A stretch of 64,000 bases of DNA from Halichondria panicea (taxonomy: Eukaryota > Porifera > Demospongiae > Suberitida > Halichondriidae). Made by a program: the position numbers and the translations under genes. Shown here piece by piece: positions 52,385 to 62,426 of the stretch; positions within the stretch are counted from its first letter, which is position 1; every line of letters starts with the position of its first letter. Under the pieces are notes generated by a model that saw only the letters and a program-made list of their open reading frames with translations, searched no databases and had not been told where the DNA came from. The stretch spans positions 5,890,042 through 5,954,041 of the forward strand of contig NC_087377.1 of the NCBI RefSeq assembly GCF_963675165.1, written 5' to 3'.

Positions 52385-54932
52385 ATGGATCAGCCAAGAG
52401 CTGTTGAGCGAACAAGGTTGGAGAAACTTTTGCAGCACTACGACATCAAAGATTTTATCAGATTTCTAGCTAAAAAGAAGTTTCTATCTGCTTTTGAACA
52501 TACACTTCTATCTAGACTTACCAAGAAAGAAACCATTAACCACCTAGCTAAGAGAGACCAACTTGAAGGGGGCCTCATGGACATTTTTCTTCAGTACACT
52601 AACTTTGTCTTCGAAGATGTGAACTTGGTACTTTCTGAGATTTTAAGAGACCAGAGATTGTTCCCACCCAAACAAGAATCTGATTCTGATTCCTTTTCAT
52701 CATCATCTTTCTCAGAAGATTCTGACCCTGGCCAGTACAGCCAAGAAAGTCCAAATGTAAGTATATGATAATAATCATTATGCTAGACTGGTACTAGAGG
52801 TCTGGAAATACATTTCGAGGGTATAAAACATTTGCGTTTTTCACTGATTAAGCATGTACCGTCAAAAATATACCCACGAATTTAATATCACATACATGCA
52901 TGCGCCAAAAGGCTGACACTATAGTCAATGAATGCGAAATCTTTTATAACGATCTTTCCGCAAAAGTTTATACCTTCGAAATAATTATATGGTATTAGCA
53001 CAACAGCTATAGTTCTAAACATAAAAACGGTCACCAGGGTAAATGAACGAACCAGAAAATGATTTTTGTGATCTAATTATACAGTCATGTTTGTTAAACC
53101 GTATGGCTTTAGAATGCGAGGTTCTTTCGATCACAAATTGCGAGTTTTTGGATAGACTGCACAAACGAAAGACACGCAAAGAGTGAGCTTGGTGCATGCA
53201 ATTTCGCATGCTTCACATGCAGACATGCCCAATATAATAGACTCTCGTTAATCCGGTCACCCTTGGGACAGTGCAGTTTGGCCGCAATAGCGAGGTGGTT
53301 CCATTTTAGAAAACGCGGTCCTGTTTCAAATGTAATGACTATAATTTTGCAGTTCTGTCTCGAGATTAATGAAGATAATGCTCTCTATTTATACCAAATC
53401 ACACCCAAAACATCCTATCCAGCTGTAATTAACGTATCAAAAATCTAGTTTGGAGTAGTCAGAACTGAACCAGTATACGGAATATCGAGTGGCCGCATTT
53501 CAGAGCGAGTTTTGTGCTGCAATGATCAAGCCAGCAATCAGTGCCAAACGAAACGACCGTAATTCAGAGAGCCGGATTATCGAGAGTCTACTGTAGTTAG
53601 ACAACAACTATACTAGCTATTATATACACACTAATAGTCATGTGTATTACAGATACGCATGAGAATACATGTATATTCCCACATGAATGTGGGAGTTAAT
53701 GTGAACGCTGTTTATGATAAAGATTTTTGCTGATGCATGCAGACATTAAGTATTGTATGCTTATGCAGGACATAATGAATGTCTAGCTATACACACTAAC
53801 ATCAATATGTTTTACAGATACGCATGAGAATACGTGTATTCCCACATGAATGGTGGGAGTTAATGTGAACGCTGTTTATGATTGCTGATGCATGCAGACA
53901 TCCAGTATGGTGTGCTTTATGCAGGACATAAGTGAATGTTCAGCTATTGTTGATGATCCTGGGTATTGTACACAAAGCAATTCACTGGGATGTTCTCTGA
54001 CAAATGATGTTCAGCTTCCTTCTCCGGAGTACCTCGAAGCAACCAGTAGACAATTGCAACCAGCAACAATGCATCCTTCACGACCGAAGAAAAACAGACG
54101 CTCAGGGCATGTGTACTTCACAACCAATAATTATTTCAATTCAGTGCCTATGAACTCAAGCTTGCCGTTGACACAACACTGGATTCCAAATCAGGTGACA
54201 ATTTTGTGTAAATAATTTAAAGTTTTCCTTGAAATGTCAAATAAGTAATTTGCATACTTGTGTGATGATGGCCTGCATAATAATAATTATAAGCTAGCTA
54301 TACACATAATGATCTGTCCATTCCGATAGCTTTAATTTACCACACATAATTATCTCTTAAATTTTTAATATACTGATAGAGAATTGAGCTCCCTACAACC
54401 TGTAACTCTATTATAGCTCCCTTGTGTAAAATGCTGCAAAATACACCATTGCATAGATGATTTAAGTTCATGCAGCAGTATTATCGTACCTTATAATTAA
54501 TTATGCCAATTGCAATTTAGATAAATAACGTTTATGCTGCAGGGTTATAGTGCAGCGACAGACACAGACAGCCAATTTTCACTACAGTCACCAGTTTATG
54601 GTAGGTGATTCACTTTCAATAATTGTATGTACTTCCTTACCACAGAGAAGATTGAAAACTTCAAGCTAGTACTACAAAAATGCAACCGTGAGCTTATAGA
54701 ATGCTTAAACGTACGATCACTGCTACCATATCTTATTGAGCAAGAACTTTTGACTTCAGATGAATATGAAACCCTTAAAATGGGGACCCGAAATGAGCAA
54801 AATCAGTCACTATTACATATACTACCCTCAAAAGGTGAACATGCTTGCAAACGATTCCTCAAATGCTTAAACCAAGAAAAGGAGCACTTGGGCCATAAAC
54901 AGCTTGCAACACGTCTGAGTGGTATGATATAA
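52385..54932 (+). CDS. Two-death-fold adaptor 'E2' with C-terminal CARD
   Basis: Exons 52385-52756, 53925-54194, 54543-54600 and 54646-54932 give about 328 residues, with the same exon number and phases as E1. The N-terminal fold reads LEKLLQHYDIKDFIRFLAKK, FLSAFEHTLLSRL, followed by a Ser/Asp cluster (DSDSFSSSSFSEDSD) that could be phosphorylated. The linker shares the TNNY..SVP motif of E1. The CARD reads FKLVLQKCNRELIECLNV, LLPYLIEQELLTSDEYETL, LLHILPSKGEHACKRFLKC, LGHKQLATRL. ATG at 52385 is the first in frame after TGTAG, which could also be an acceptor from a 5' UTR exon. Confidence 0.85.
52812..52984. repeat. Inverted-repeat element in the first intron of E2
   Basis: ATTTCGAGGGTATAAAACAT and TTTGCG at the left are inverted at the right as CGCAAAAGTTTATACCTTCG AAAT. 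A short palindrome ATACATGCATGC sits in the middle. Confidence 0.7.
53096..53222. repeat. AATGCGAG dispersed repeat, copy in E2 intron
   Basis: TTTAGAATGCGAGG, AAATTGCGAG, AAAGACACGCAAAGAGTG and GCATGCTTCACATG are shared in part with copies near 17258-17412, 19868-20015 and 62588-62752. Confidence 0.6.
53237..53595. mobile_element. pogo/Tigger-like non-autonomous element, copy 1
   Basis: It starts TAGACTCTCGTTAATCCGG and ends CCGGATTATCGAGAGTCTA. The interior TGGCCGCAATAGCGAGGTGG matches the copy at 57981-58412. Ends of this kind with TA targets are known for the pogo/Tigger group; the assignment is from memory. It lies in the first intron of E2. Confidence 0.75.
53623..53945 (+). repeat. 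Tandem duplication covering a splice acceptor of E2
   Basis: Two copies of about 160 bp share ACAGATACGCATGAGAATAC, CCCACATGAATG, GGGAGTTAATGTGAACGC and GATGCATGCAGACAT. Both end in TATGCAGGACATAA, the acceptor and first codons of exon 2. Only the second copy stays open; the first reads into a stop (GTCTAG) within five codons. Confidence 0.85.
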
Positions 54933-55382
54933 TCATGCCAAAGGATATTCGATTGATGTGTAAGGGTACTGATAACTTAAACAATGCTGCTTGTAAGGAC
55001 AGATTTTCATGATTTGTTTTGTACCACACTAATTATAGCTTTGTAGATTGTCACAATTAAGTGTTTGTCCAAATAACACTCAAACTTGTCATTGTCAAAG
55101 TAATGTTGAGGAGTTTTTGTGAACACTTCCATCATAAAAACCAGCCTCTATTGAATAAATATAAGCCATCATTACTAGGACCGTATGCATAGGTCACAGT
55201 ACGTACATTAACACCTAATTACTCAATACGTACTTGTAGATCTACAGAATTAATTTTGTGACTTTGAATGGATTAAAAGCAGACATAAAAATTGGTGAGT
55301 TAAAAAAGGCCTAAAAACGTGCTTTTTGCTGATTAAGACAAACGTGATAAGTAGCTAATTAGTCTTTATGCACACACAGAGC
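54933..55382. other. Convergent region between E2 and F
   Basis: The 3' ends of E2 (+) and F (-) face each other across about 450 bp. I saw no gene, only presumed 3' UTR sequence with an AATAAA near 55155. Confidence 0.6.
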
Positions 55383-58300
55383 TCATGCATTTGTGCTGGT
55401 ATCGGCCCACCCCAGTTCAAAGTGCAGTGTGATAGTTCCCTTGCCATTCTTTAGTGGGAGGTGTTGGTTCTTTAATTGCAGTGAGCTCACCCCCTGACTC
55501 ATGTTGACCTTCAACCTCTGGGCGACGGCCATCATCTGAATGTCGACACCACCAAGATACTCTGCATTATTATATTGAAAAAATGTACAAACAGATTAAG
55601 TAAGACGCAGATCGAGGTAATCATGTTTATAAATCGTAGGGAAAAATTAAAAACGCCACGGATGCCTATCGCCTCAGCGGAAGCTTTTTTAATAACATGA
55701 TTTAGTTTCCATGCATGCAGGGAATGGTGTAAAAAAGTAGGAAAAAAAGCATGATTGTGTTGTCAAAAAGGAATATTCATGTCCATGATTGAATGGCTAT
55801 AACAGCCTCCCCCTTTGTCACAGTGCAGTGCACATCTTTCCACAATATTATTTTATGCAGCTACCAATAGCTAGCGCTGTATAGAGCAGAGCTAACTACT
55901 AAATAGAATAGCATAATAATTATAATTATGGGTTTAATCATAATTATTATTTTTATAGATAATTAAAGGAGAAATGGTCAACGGGAGGGCTCTAGCTTTT
56001 AAAAGAGTATGGCTATCTACATAGTGCAGCTTATAAGTCATATCTACTTAATAGCCTAGAAATATGGGGGGGGGGTTCTAGGGCCCCCCCTTCCTAATGC
56101 AGTGGTGTACGAAGAGGGGGGGGGGGGAGCCACGATGCATTCAAGAAAGGCCTGCATGTGTGGCACGAAATTCTCAGAATCACAGTTATAGAATAATATA
56201 CTAAGATCGATGCATGCGACTATAATTATGACCACTACAAGACTGCATGCTCAATTTACTCTTATCTACTCTTGCTTCATAGTATACCGGTGCATGTAGA
56301 TACACAAGACAGCAAGGTAAATTAAATGACACATGTATGATTAGCCGGCAATACCCACCATCAGGACTAGTTATCCTCTCAGTGTAGAACTCTATCCAGA
56401 CTGTTTCAGTGAGAGAAAAGTCCACAAACTCAAACTGTGTCAAATTAATGGATGGAGTTATAAAGACAACAATAATAATAATTATAACACAACTACTGCA
56501 TGTACAGTCATCTTAAAGGGTAGATATACATGCATTGCCCTACCCCACTAGCTGGCATCATTTATTGTTCAAATTGCAATTGCCTACCAAAACTTGTATG
56601 TCTAGGAAACAACAACCTTTCTACCTACACTGATGTACACACCTGGTAGTTCCAGGATGGCCAGCACTGAGCCTTCACACTGGGAGTCTTGCACTTTGTA
56701 TCCCCGATCTGTACAGAACAGAAGTGGTTTCTTGTTTTAGCATCCACTTCAACAGCCACATTATTGGCCTCCACAATGGTGAGGGTGAGCTTTGTGTAGG
56801 TGGGACTGGTTGGGAGTTGGCGAACTAGTGAGAGAGCATTCATCAAAATTGGTACTGCTATTTTAGAAATTGTACAGAGTAAAATTATAGCTATAAGTGA
56901 AGCCTGTCTTAATTATACTACATTCCCTGAGAGTAACTACAATCCAGGCACTCAGGCAGGTCCTAAACAAAAAATTACACTACTGTGTATAGCTATAATG
57001 GCCAAATATTTCCCCCAAAGGTGTCTGTTGTACGTAAAGTTAGGGGTTCCATTCTACATGCACCAGTTTAAGATATTATAGTGATACCACGCTTGACTCA
57101 CAATCATCCAAGTATTAATATTATACATGTATTATTATGGAGTGGAGATTAGCATACATTGTCATGTATCAAATTTCAGGGTTTCACCTACACTCCAGCA
57201 ATGTTTACATTGAGTACAACACCCTTTAGTATGACTACTCAACCAAGTAAAAATGGTGACCACTCCCAACAATGCACATGCACTTTCCTTATAATTACAT
57301 AATACGTACATGTGCTGTAAAATTACCCTAAATGCATATCAGAATCGGAACAGAAAAGAGAACTGCTAACAGTGCGTGACTTACTGATATTTCCCTCTGA
57401 TAGCACGGTCTTGGCTAGAGCTTTGGTGCAGGATGCAATGGCAGCATTGAGAGAGTCCACCCAAACGTCCTTGGCCTCCTTGGAGACAGAGTGCAGTGTA
57501 AACTGGATCATCTCTGACCGATCGTCGTAGTGAAGATAGAGTACTTGTGGCTCTGTGCACAAGTGCGAAAGAAACAGTGTAGATACTAACTAATCATCAT
57601 ACAAACAGTGCAGTGGAACCCCTCTTAATGACCATCTCTGATAACTGCCACAATTTTCCCATGAAAGTCCCAAAAAGAACATGCACAAGCAGTTTGTACA
57701 AACAACCCCCCTCAATAACCTATAAGCTTTGTTCCCCCAAAGCTGTCCTAAAGTGTACTCATTGTATGTACAGACAATACTGACAAAGTGATCGTAACTA
57801 GATGGGAATTTCTATAATTATATTAAATCAATGCATGTGTGTACAAGGGTCGGAGCTGGAGCGTATACTTTACTCACCTTTTCTCTTTGACAGTGATCTC
57901 ACAGAGAGATGATTTAGCATTAGAGGCTGCATAAACAAAATCCGACATGTTTATTATAATGAAATTGATACGGTACTGATACAGTAGACTCTCGTTAATC
58001 CGGTCACCCTTGGGACCATGCAGCTTGGCCTGAATAGCGAGGTGGCTGCAGCTCAGGAAATAGCTGCGGCTTAAAAAGGACTGTACCTCGAATCTAATGA
58101 CTACTTTTGCGGTTCTTGTCTCGAGGATAATGTAGGATAATGAATCATTCTGTTCTCTATTTAAGTGTAATCCAATTTTATTTGCTAAACCACACCCAAA
58201 ACGTCATATCCGGCCGTAATACACGTATAAAATTACATTGAAAACCTTGTTTGGGACAGCCAGCACTGGCCGGTAAACGGAATAGCGAGTGGCCGTACTT

Positions 58301-61300
58301 CAGGGTGAGTTTTGTGCAGTAAACATATAGCTAGCATTTCGTGCCAAGCCAAATGGCCGGTATATCGAGGTGGCCGTACTTCAGAGAGCCGGAATAGCGA
58401 GAGTCTACTGTAATACTTGTTTGTGAACGTATTATGTTGTGAAAACTATCCTTACCATCTTGGTAATACACTCCATATCGCTGAACCAGTCCAGTACTGG
58501 TCCTTTAGAGCTGGAGAAGAAGCTCCCCAATCTTCCTGGAAGGATACTGGTCTTCTTACGGGGCTTCAGAATAAGTAACATGTCAGTGAGCAGCACCAGG
58601 AACTTGGGCTGTCCATGCTGCATTGTGTAATAATTATGGCACGTATTATTACATGCACATCAATAACTTTTGTTTGCTGGCAAGGATTATCGAGTTAATT
58701 ATAAACGTGTGCATGAGGAATAGTATAAATAGTGAGCTCTAGATCTTCTAGCGGCCCTGAAACACACTACCGTATACCTCACTTGCATGCGCACTGAGGC
58801 ATAATTACCTTGATATTATTATTGTTGACGTACACACTAATAACTATTGTGACTGCAATGCATTGCACTTAACTTTTGGTGGTTCAGCATAAATATACTA
58901 TCCATGCATTTAAGGGAGTGCTTGCATCATAAAAATCAATTAAAATCTGCTCACCTCATATAGAATACCACTGTTGAGTAACATCCTCTCTTGATTGAAG
59001 TGAGTACGAGACGAGAACAGAATATCCTATAATACAAAATAATTATTATCGATGTAAAGTATAATCAAGCCAATGATAAATTACCTCTGGAGTTCTTTTG
59101 AATCGAACCTTCTCTTGCAGCCATTCAAACTTCTTCATAGATAGTGTCTGTTAAGAAATACATAGTCAATTGTACTAAGATTGGACTGCATAAATTATTT
59201 CCTTATAATTATACCTATGCAGTTTTTTTGCTTAGTTACGAATATGCTATACTGATTCCAAAATTCATTTATGACTACACGTGTTTATACCGCTCAGCTA
59301 TAATTATTGCACTTACCTCACTCCCAGTATCTGAAGCAGTGGCTCCCACGTACTTGCTGACTGATGATCCAGGATCAGTGAACAGACTGAACTCACTTGG
59401 ACTGCGTAGTTTACTGTCGAATGTACTTGTAATTCCGGAATCCTGCGTTGAGATTATTGGAATATGACTTGGAACTTCGGAGATTGTGGACACATTGCTG
59501 CTACTTAATCTGGAGGGGGTGGTGTCTCGTCTGAGAGAAAGGTGTTTATAGTTTGAGGGATGTGGCTGTTGGGGGGTGGGAAAGGTCACAAAGTCGGACA
59601 CGCTGGCTTGAGAGGTGTCGTAGCTCTGAGTGCGTCTGTGAGTCCTCTGCTTTACAGGAACTATATATAAAGGAGGGAAACGTTCAAGTAAGCACGTACT
59701 GTACATGCAGTAGTTTTAGAGTAAGGCTTTCAGACGTTTGGAGCCCCCATTGAATCATGACCGACCAGCCGTTTAATAACATGGTATTTAATTTCATAAT
59801 TATTGCATAGGAATTGGAAAGCTCTTAGATTGTATGTGCATGAATACAGTGGTGACAGATTCCCTAGATATTAAGAATGACTGTGTGCTGCATTTATTAT
59901 AAAAAACATGCCTGGAGGAGGTTTTTCTCTTGTTTGCGCTGGACCAACAGTATCGGGAGACAAGGCTGAAGGCATGTAGGAACCATCATAGGGGAACTGC
60001 TTCGAGGGTGAATCAGACATTCCATATAGTGACATCCCACGCTTCAGTGGTACTGATTGTTTTGGATTTTCTCGCCTCAGTGATGAGTGCTTGGGCCGAT
60101 TTACTGAAAATACCATAACAGGTTCGTTGTTCTCTTGAGAAATAGCTTGGGACGGTTGTCTGGTAGCAATTGTAGTGGGGGCATTTCGGTCGACACTTAC
60201 GAATGAATAGTTCTTTCTCGCGTCTCTTGTTAGTGATCGCCGTTGTTTAACTGGCATGGGAGGTGGTTCTGCATCAGGGGACTCAGCTGTTTCAGACACA
60301 GCTTCAGGGATGGTGGTGTAAGGGGTTGAATCAAGAGTTTTCTTGACTCGTCTCAGTGAATCTCTTCCGCTTGTAGGATTATCAAATCTGCTTTCGTGAC
60401 TGTTTGAGTAACCCACTTGCGAGTTTTCATTCATCATTCCCTGGTAGCTAAACTCTTGTGGCGTAGTAGGAAATTGGAAGACTGACGTTTTGAAATGAGT
60501 CAAATTCTCCAGGACATCAGAGTTCTCTTCTGAAAGTTTGTTACTATCTCTCAAAAGTGGAGTAACTTGAACTCTCCCATCACTAGTACCTTGAAACGAG
60601 CCATGCCTCGAAAGTTTTGAGCGTCTTGTGTTAATGTCTTTCTGTGTTGAGCTCATGGATGTGTAACGAGCTGAGGAATATGGTTTACTTCCACGGGAAT
60701 CTTGTCTCAAATTTGATTCGAATCTTCTTGGCAGTGTAGACGTTTCGTGTGATGTCTCTGGCTTTGATTTAGATGGCAAGGTTTTGAGTATAGGCTGAAA
60801 TGGTACCTCGTTAGTATCGATGTTGGAACTGGATTGATTTGCAATTGAAGAAGCTGATGATCGAGGTGTTACTCGTGTCGGGGTTCTAGGAGAGGGTGTG
60901 GTAGAGCTGTGGGGGGAGTGTCTTCGCTCCTTGGACATTAAGATTGCGGACGGCTTGTTAATGTTTTGACTGTTTCCTCGGAGGGACGATAGTCGCTCTG
61001 GAGAGGGTGGAGGAGTATTGAGATGAGAAGTACCTAGTATTAAGAATTATGCATCTATACAATCAATTAGAATACCACAAGTACGTAATTATAACTATAG
61101 CTAGCTTACTAAAAGGGTTGCTTCGCTTTTTCTCGAGTGCTTCTCTAATCCTCCTAGCCAAATACACATGACCAGAATCAGTCTTTTCAGATGAGATAGC
61201 TTCCACAAATAGCTCAAAGTCTGTCGCTGGAGCACTCGCGATAATTCTTTTTTTCTTCTCCTTTTCTGTTCTGAAGGGGTGCGAGAGGTACTTGAGATCG

Positions 61301-62426
61301 TCGCCTTTTAACAGGTTGTACTGGCTGAGTAGAGGGATGATCACCACTGGGTTTAGATACTAGGCGCATAAAGAAAATTTAATCAGTTGGCAAGGATTAA
61401 CATCATAATTATTATTATTATAGGTATAGCAAAGTATTAGTAATCATTGTAGTTAGAGTGAATACCTACTGTCCTGGAATGAATATCCAGCATGCAGAGC
61501 CTTTACGCCTAAGAGATTATAATGCTCTCGGTTGAGCAATGCACTAGTATATAGAATTGCTGCAAATATAACACTAGAGTAATACCTATATAATTATGTT
61601 TGGACACATGCAGTTATCGTACTTGCACCCACTCTCCTACTGGATGCTCGAGGTTAACGAAGACAGCTTGCGGAATCATCAATTTCGAGCAACTCTTCGG
61701 TAGCTACAGGCCCTAACGTACCCCCGTTCCTATACGTTATGTTTGAGCTAAACTGCAGCAAACAACAATCCAAGAAAACATACTAGAAGCCTATAGAAAC
61801 TCTTACTTGCACTTGATTGATCTTTGAGCAGCTGTAGCAGTCTACACAAACACACATACCTCGCTTGCGCATGTGCACCGAGGCATAATCATGCAGTTGC
61901 CGCCAGAGGAGGTACGACACGCGTGCCTCGATTTAGCAATTAGCCTCTGCAATAACGTTAAGCGTGAGCGGAATTATGCCTTGATTATCCGTCCACGCTC
62001 AAAGTTATTGCATAGGCAAATTGCTAAATCGAGGCACGCGTGTCGTACCTCCTCTGAGTTGCCACCATTTGCGCATTTTATTTGGGAAATGCCTAACTAG
62101 CGTTGCATAATCAGGATTTGCTCGAAATTAATTGGTTGATTCTGGAATTAACTGTTTTCGTTGACCACGAACACCAAGCATAAACAAGTTGCAACTGCTA
62201 TGCAAGTAGAGTCGTACTATGTGCAGTATCATAATAATTATACGGACTGTATAATTATAATACGTACTCCTGTGTGAATGTGAATTTTATAATTTACGGC
62301 TTACCTGCATGAGTTGTGGCCGGAGGTAGTTAAGGATGTCTTGGTTGGCAGAAGACATGGAATGATTGAGCTGACTCTCTTGGGAAGATATAGAGAGAGG
62401 AGACAGAGAGTCACGGCCATCTTCAG
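55383..62426 (-). CDS. CARD-PH-C2 protein 'F'
   Basis: Twelve exons join in phase: 62305-62426, 61110-61359, 59912-61033, 59317-59660, 59085-59147, 58955-59026, 58456-58617, 57878-57926, 57385-57552, 56643-56824, 56359-56434 and 55383-55561, about 929 residues. The N-terminus is a CARD (DILNYLRPQLMQYLNPVV, PLLSQYNLLKGDDLKYL, FELFVEAISSEK, VYLARRIREAL). About 490 Ser/Pro/Thr-rich residues follow, with two similar PPP.PVKQR motifs. A PH domain follows (MLLNSGILYEHGQPKFLVLL to KEAKDVWVDSLNAAI), then a C2 domain (KLTLTIVEANNV to ITLHFELGWADTSTNA, then the stop). No catalytic domain is seen. The 5' end is open: the first exon starts in phase 1, but an ATG at 62358 just before the CARD could be the start. 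It likely brings CARD signalling to membranes (inference). Confidence 0.85.
57605..57760. repeat. Possible terminal fragment of another pogo-like element
   Basis: CAGTGGAACCCCTCTTAATG resembles pogo/Tigger ends, and AACCCCCCTCAATAACC is a second similar block, but no inverted right end was found. Confidence 0.4.
57981..58412. mobile_element. pogo/Tigger-like non-autonomous element, copy 2
   Basis: It starts ACAGTAGACTCTCGTTAATC and ends GAATAGCGAGAGTCTACTGT. It shares TTGGCC.GAATAGCGAGGTGG and TGGCCGTACTTCAG-type blocks with copy 1 (53237-53595) but is longer. It lies in an intron of F inside the PH domain. Confidence 0.78.
59317..61033 (-). other. Ser/Pro-rich linker exons of F with a GC-AG intron
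   Basis: A 1,122-nt exon (59912-61033) and a 344-nt exon (59317-59660) encode a low-complexity linker rich in Ser, Thr, Pro and Arg. They join only if the first ends CTCCAG followed by GCATGT, a GC donor, which gives PPPVPVKQRTHRR. This mirrors PPPMPVKQRRSLTR inside the long exon. Without that splice the frame ends at a stop at 59871. Confidence 0.7.
61905..62055. repeat. Near-perfect 151-bp hairpin in an intron of F
   Basis: The outer arms AGAGGAGGTACGACACGCGT and following GCCTCGATTTAGCAATT (37 nt) are perfectly inverted at the right end. The inner GCCTCTGCAATAACGTTAAG also pairs with the right half with few mismatches, so almost the whole element folds back with a small loop. It lies between F exons 61359 and 62305. 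Confidence 0.92.

Noticed and set aside
53263-53448. 61-codon plus frame
   Set aside because: It lies inside the pogo-like element and has no similarity to a transposase that I can see.
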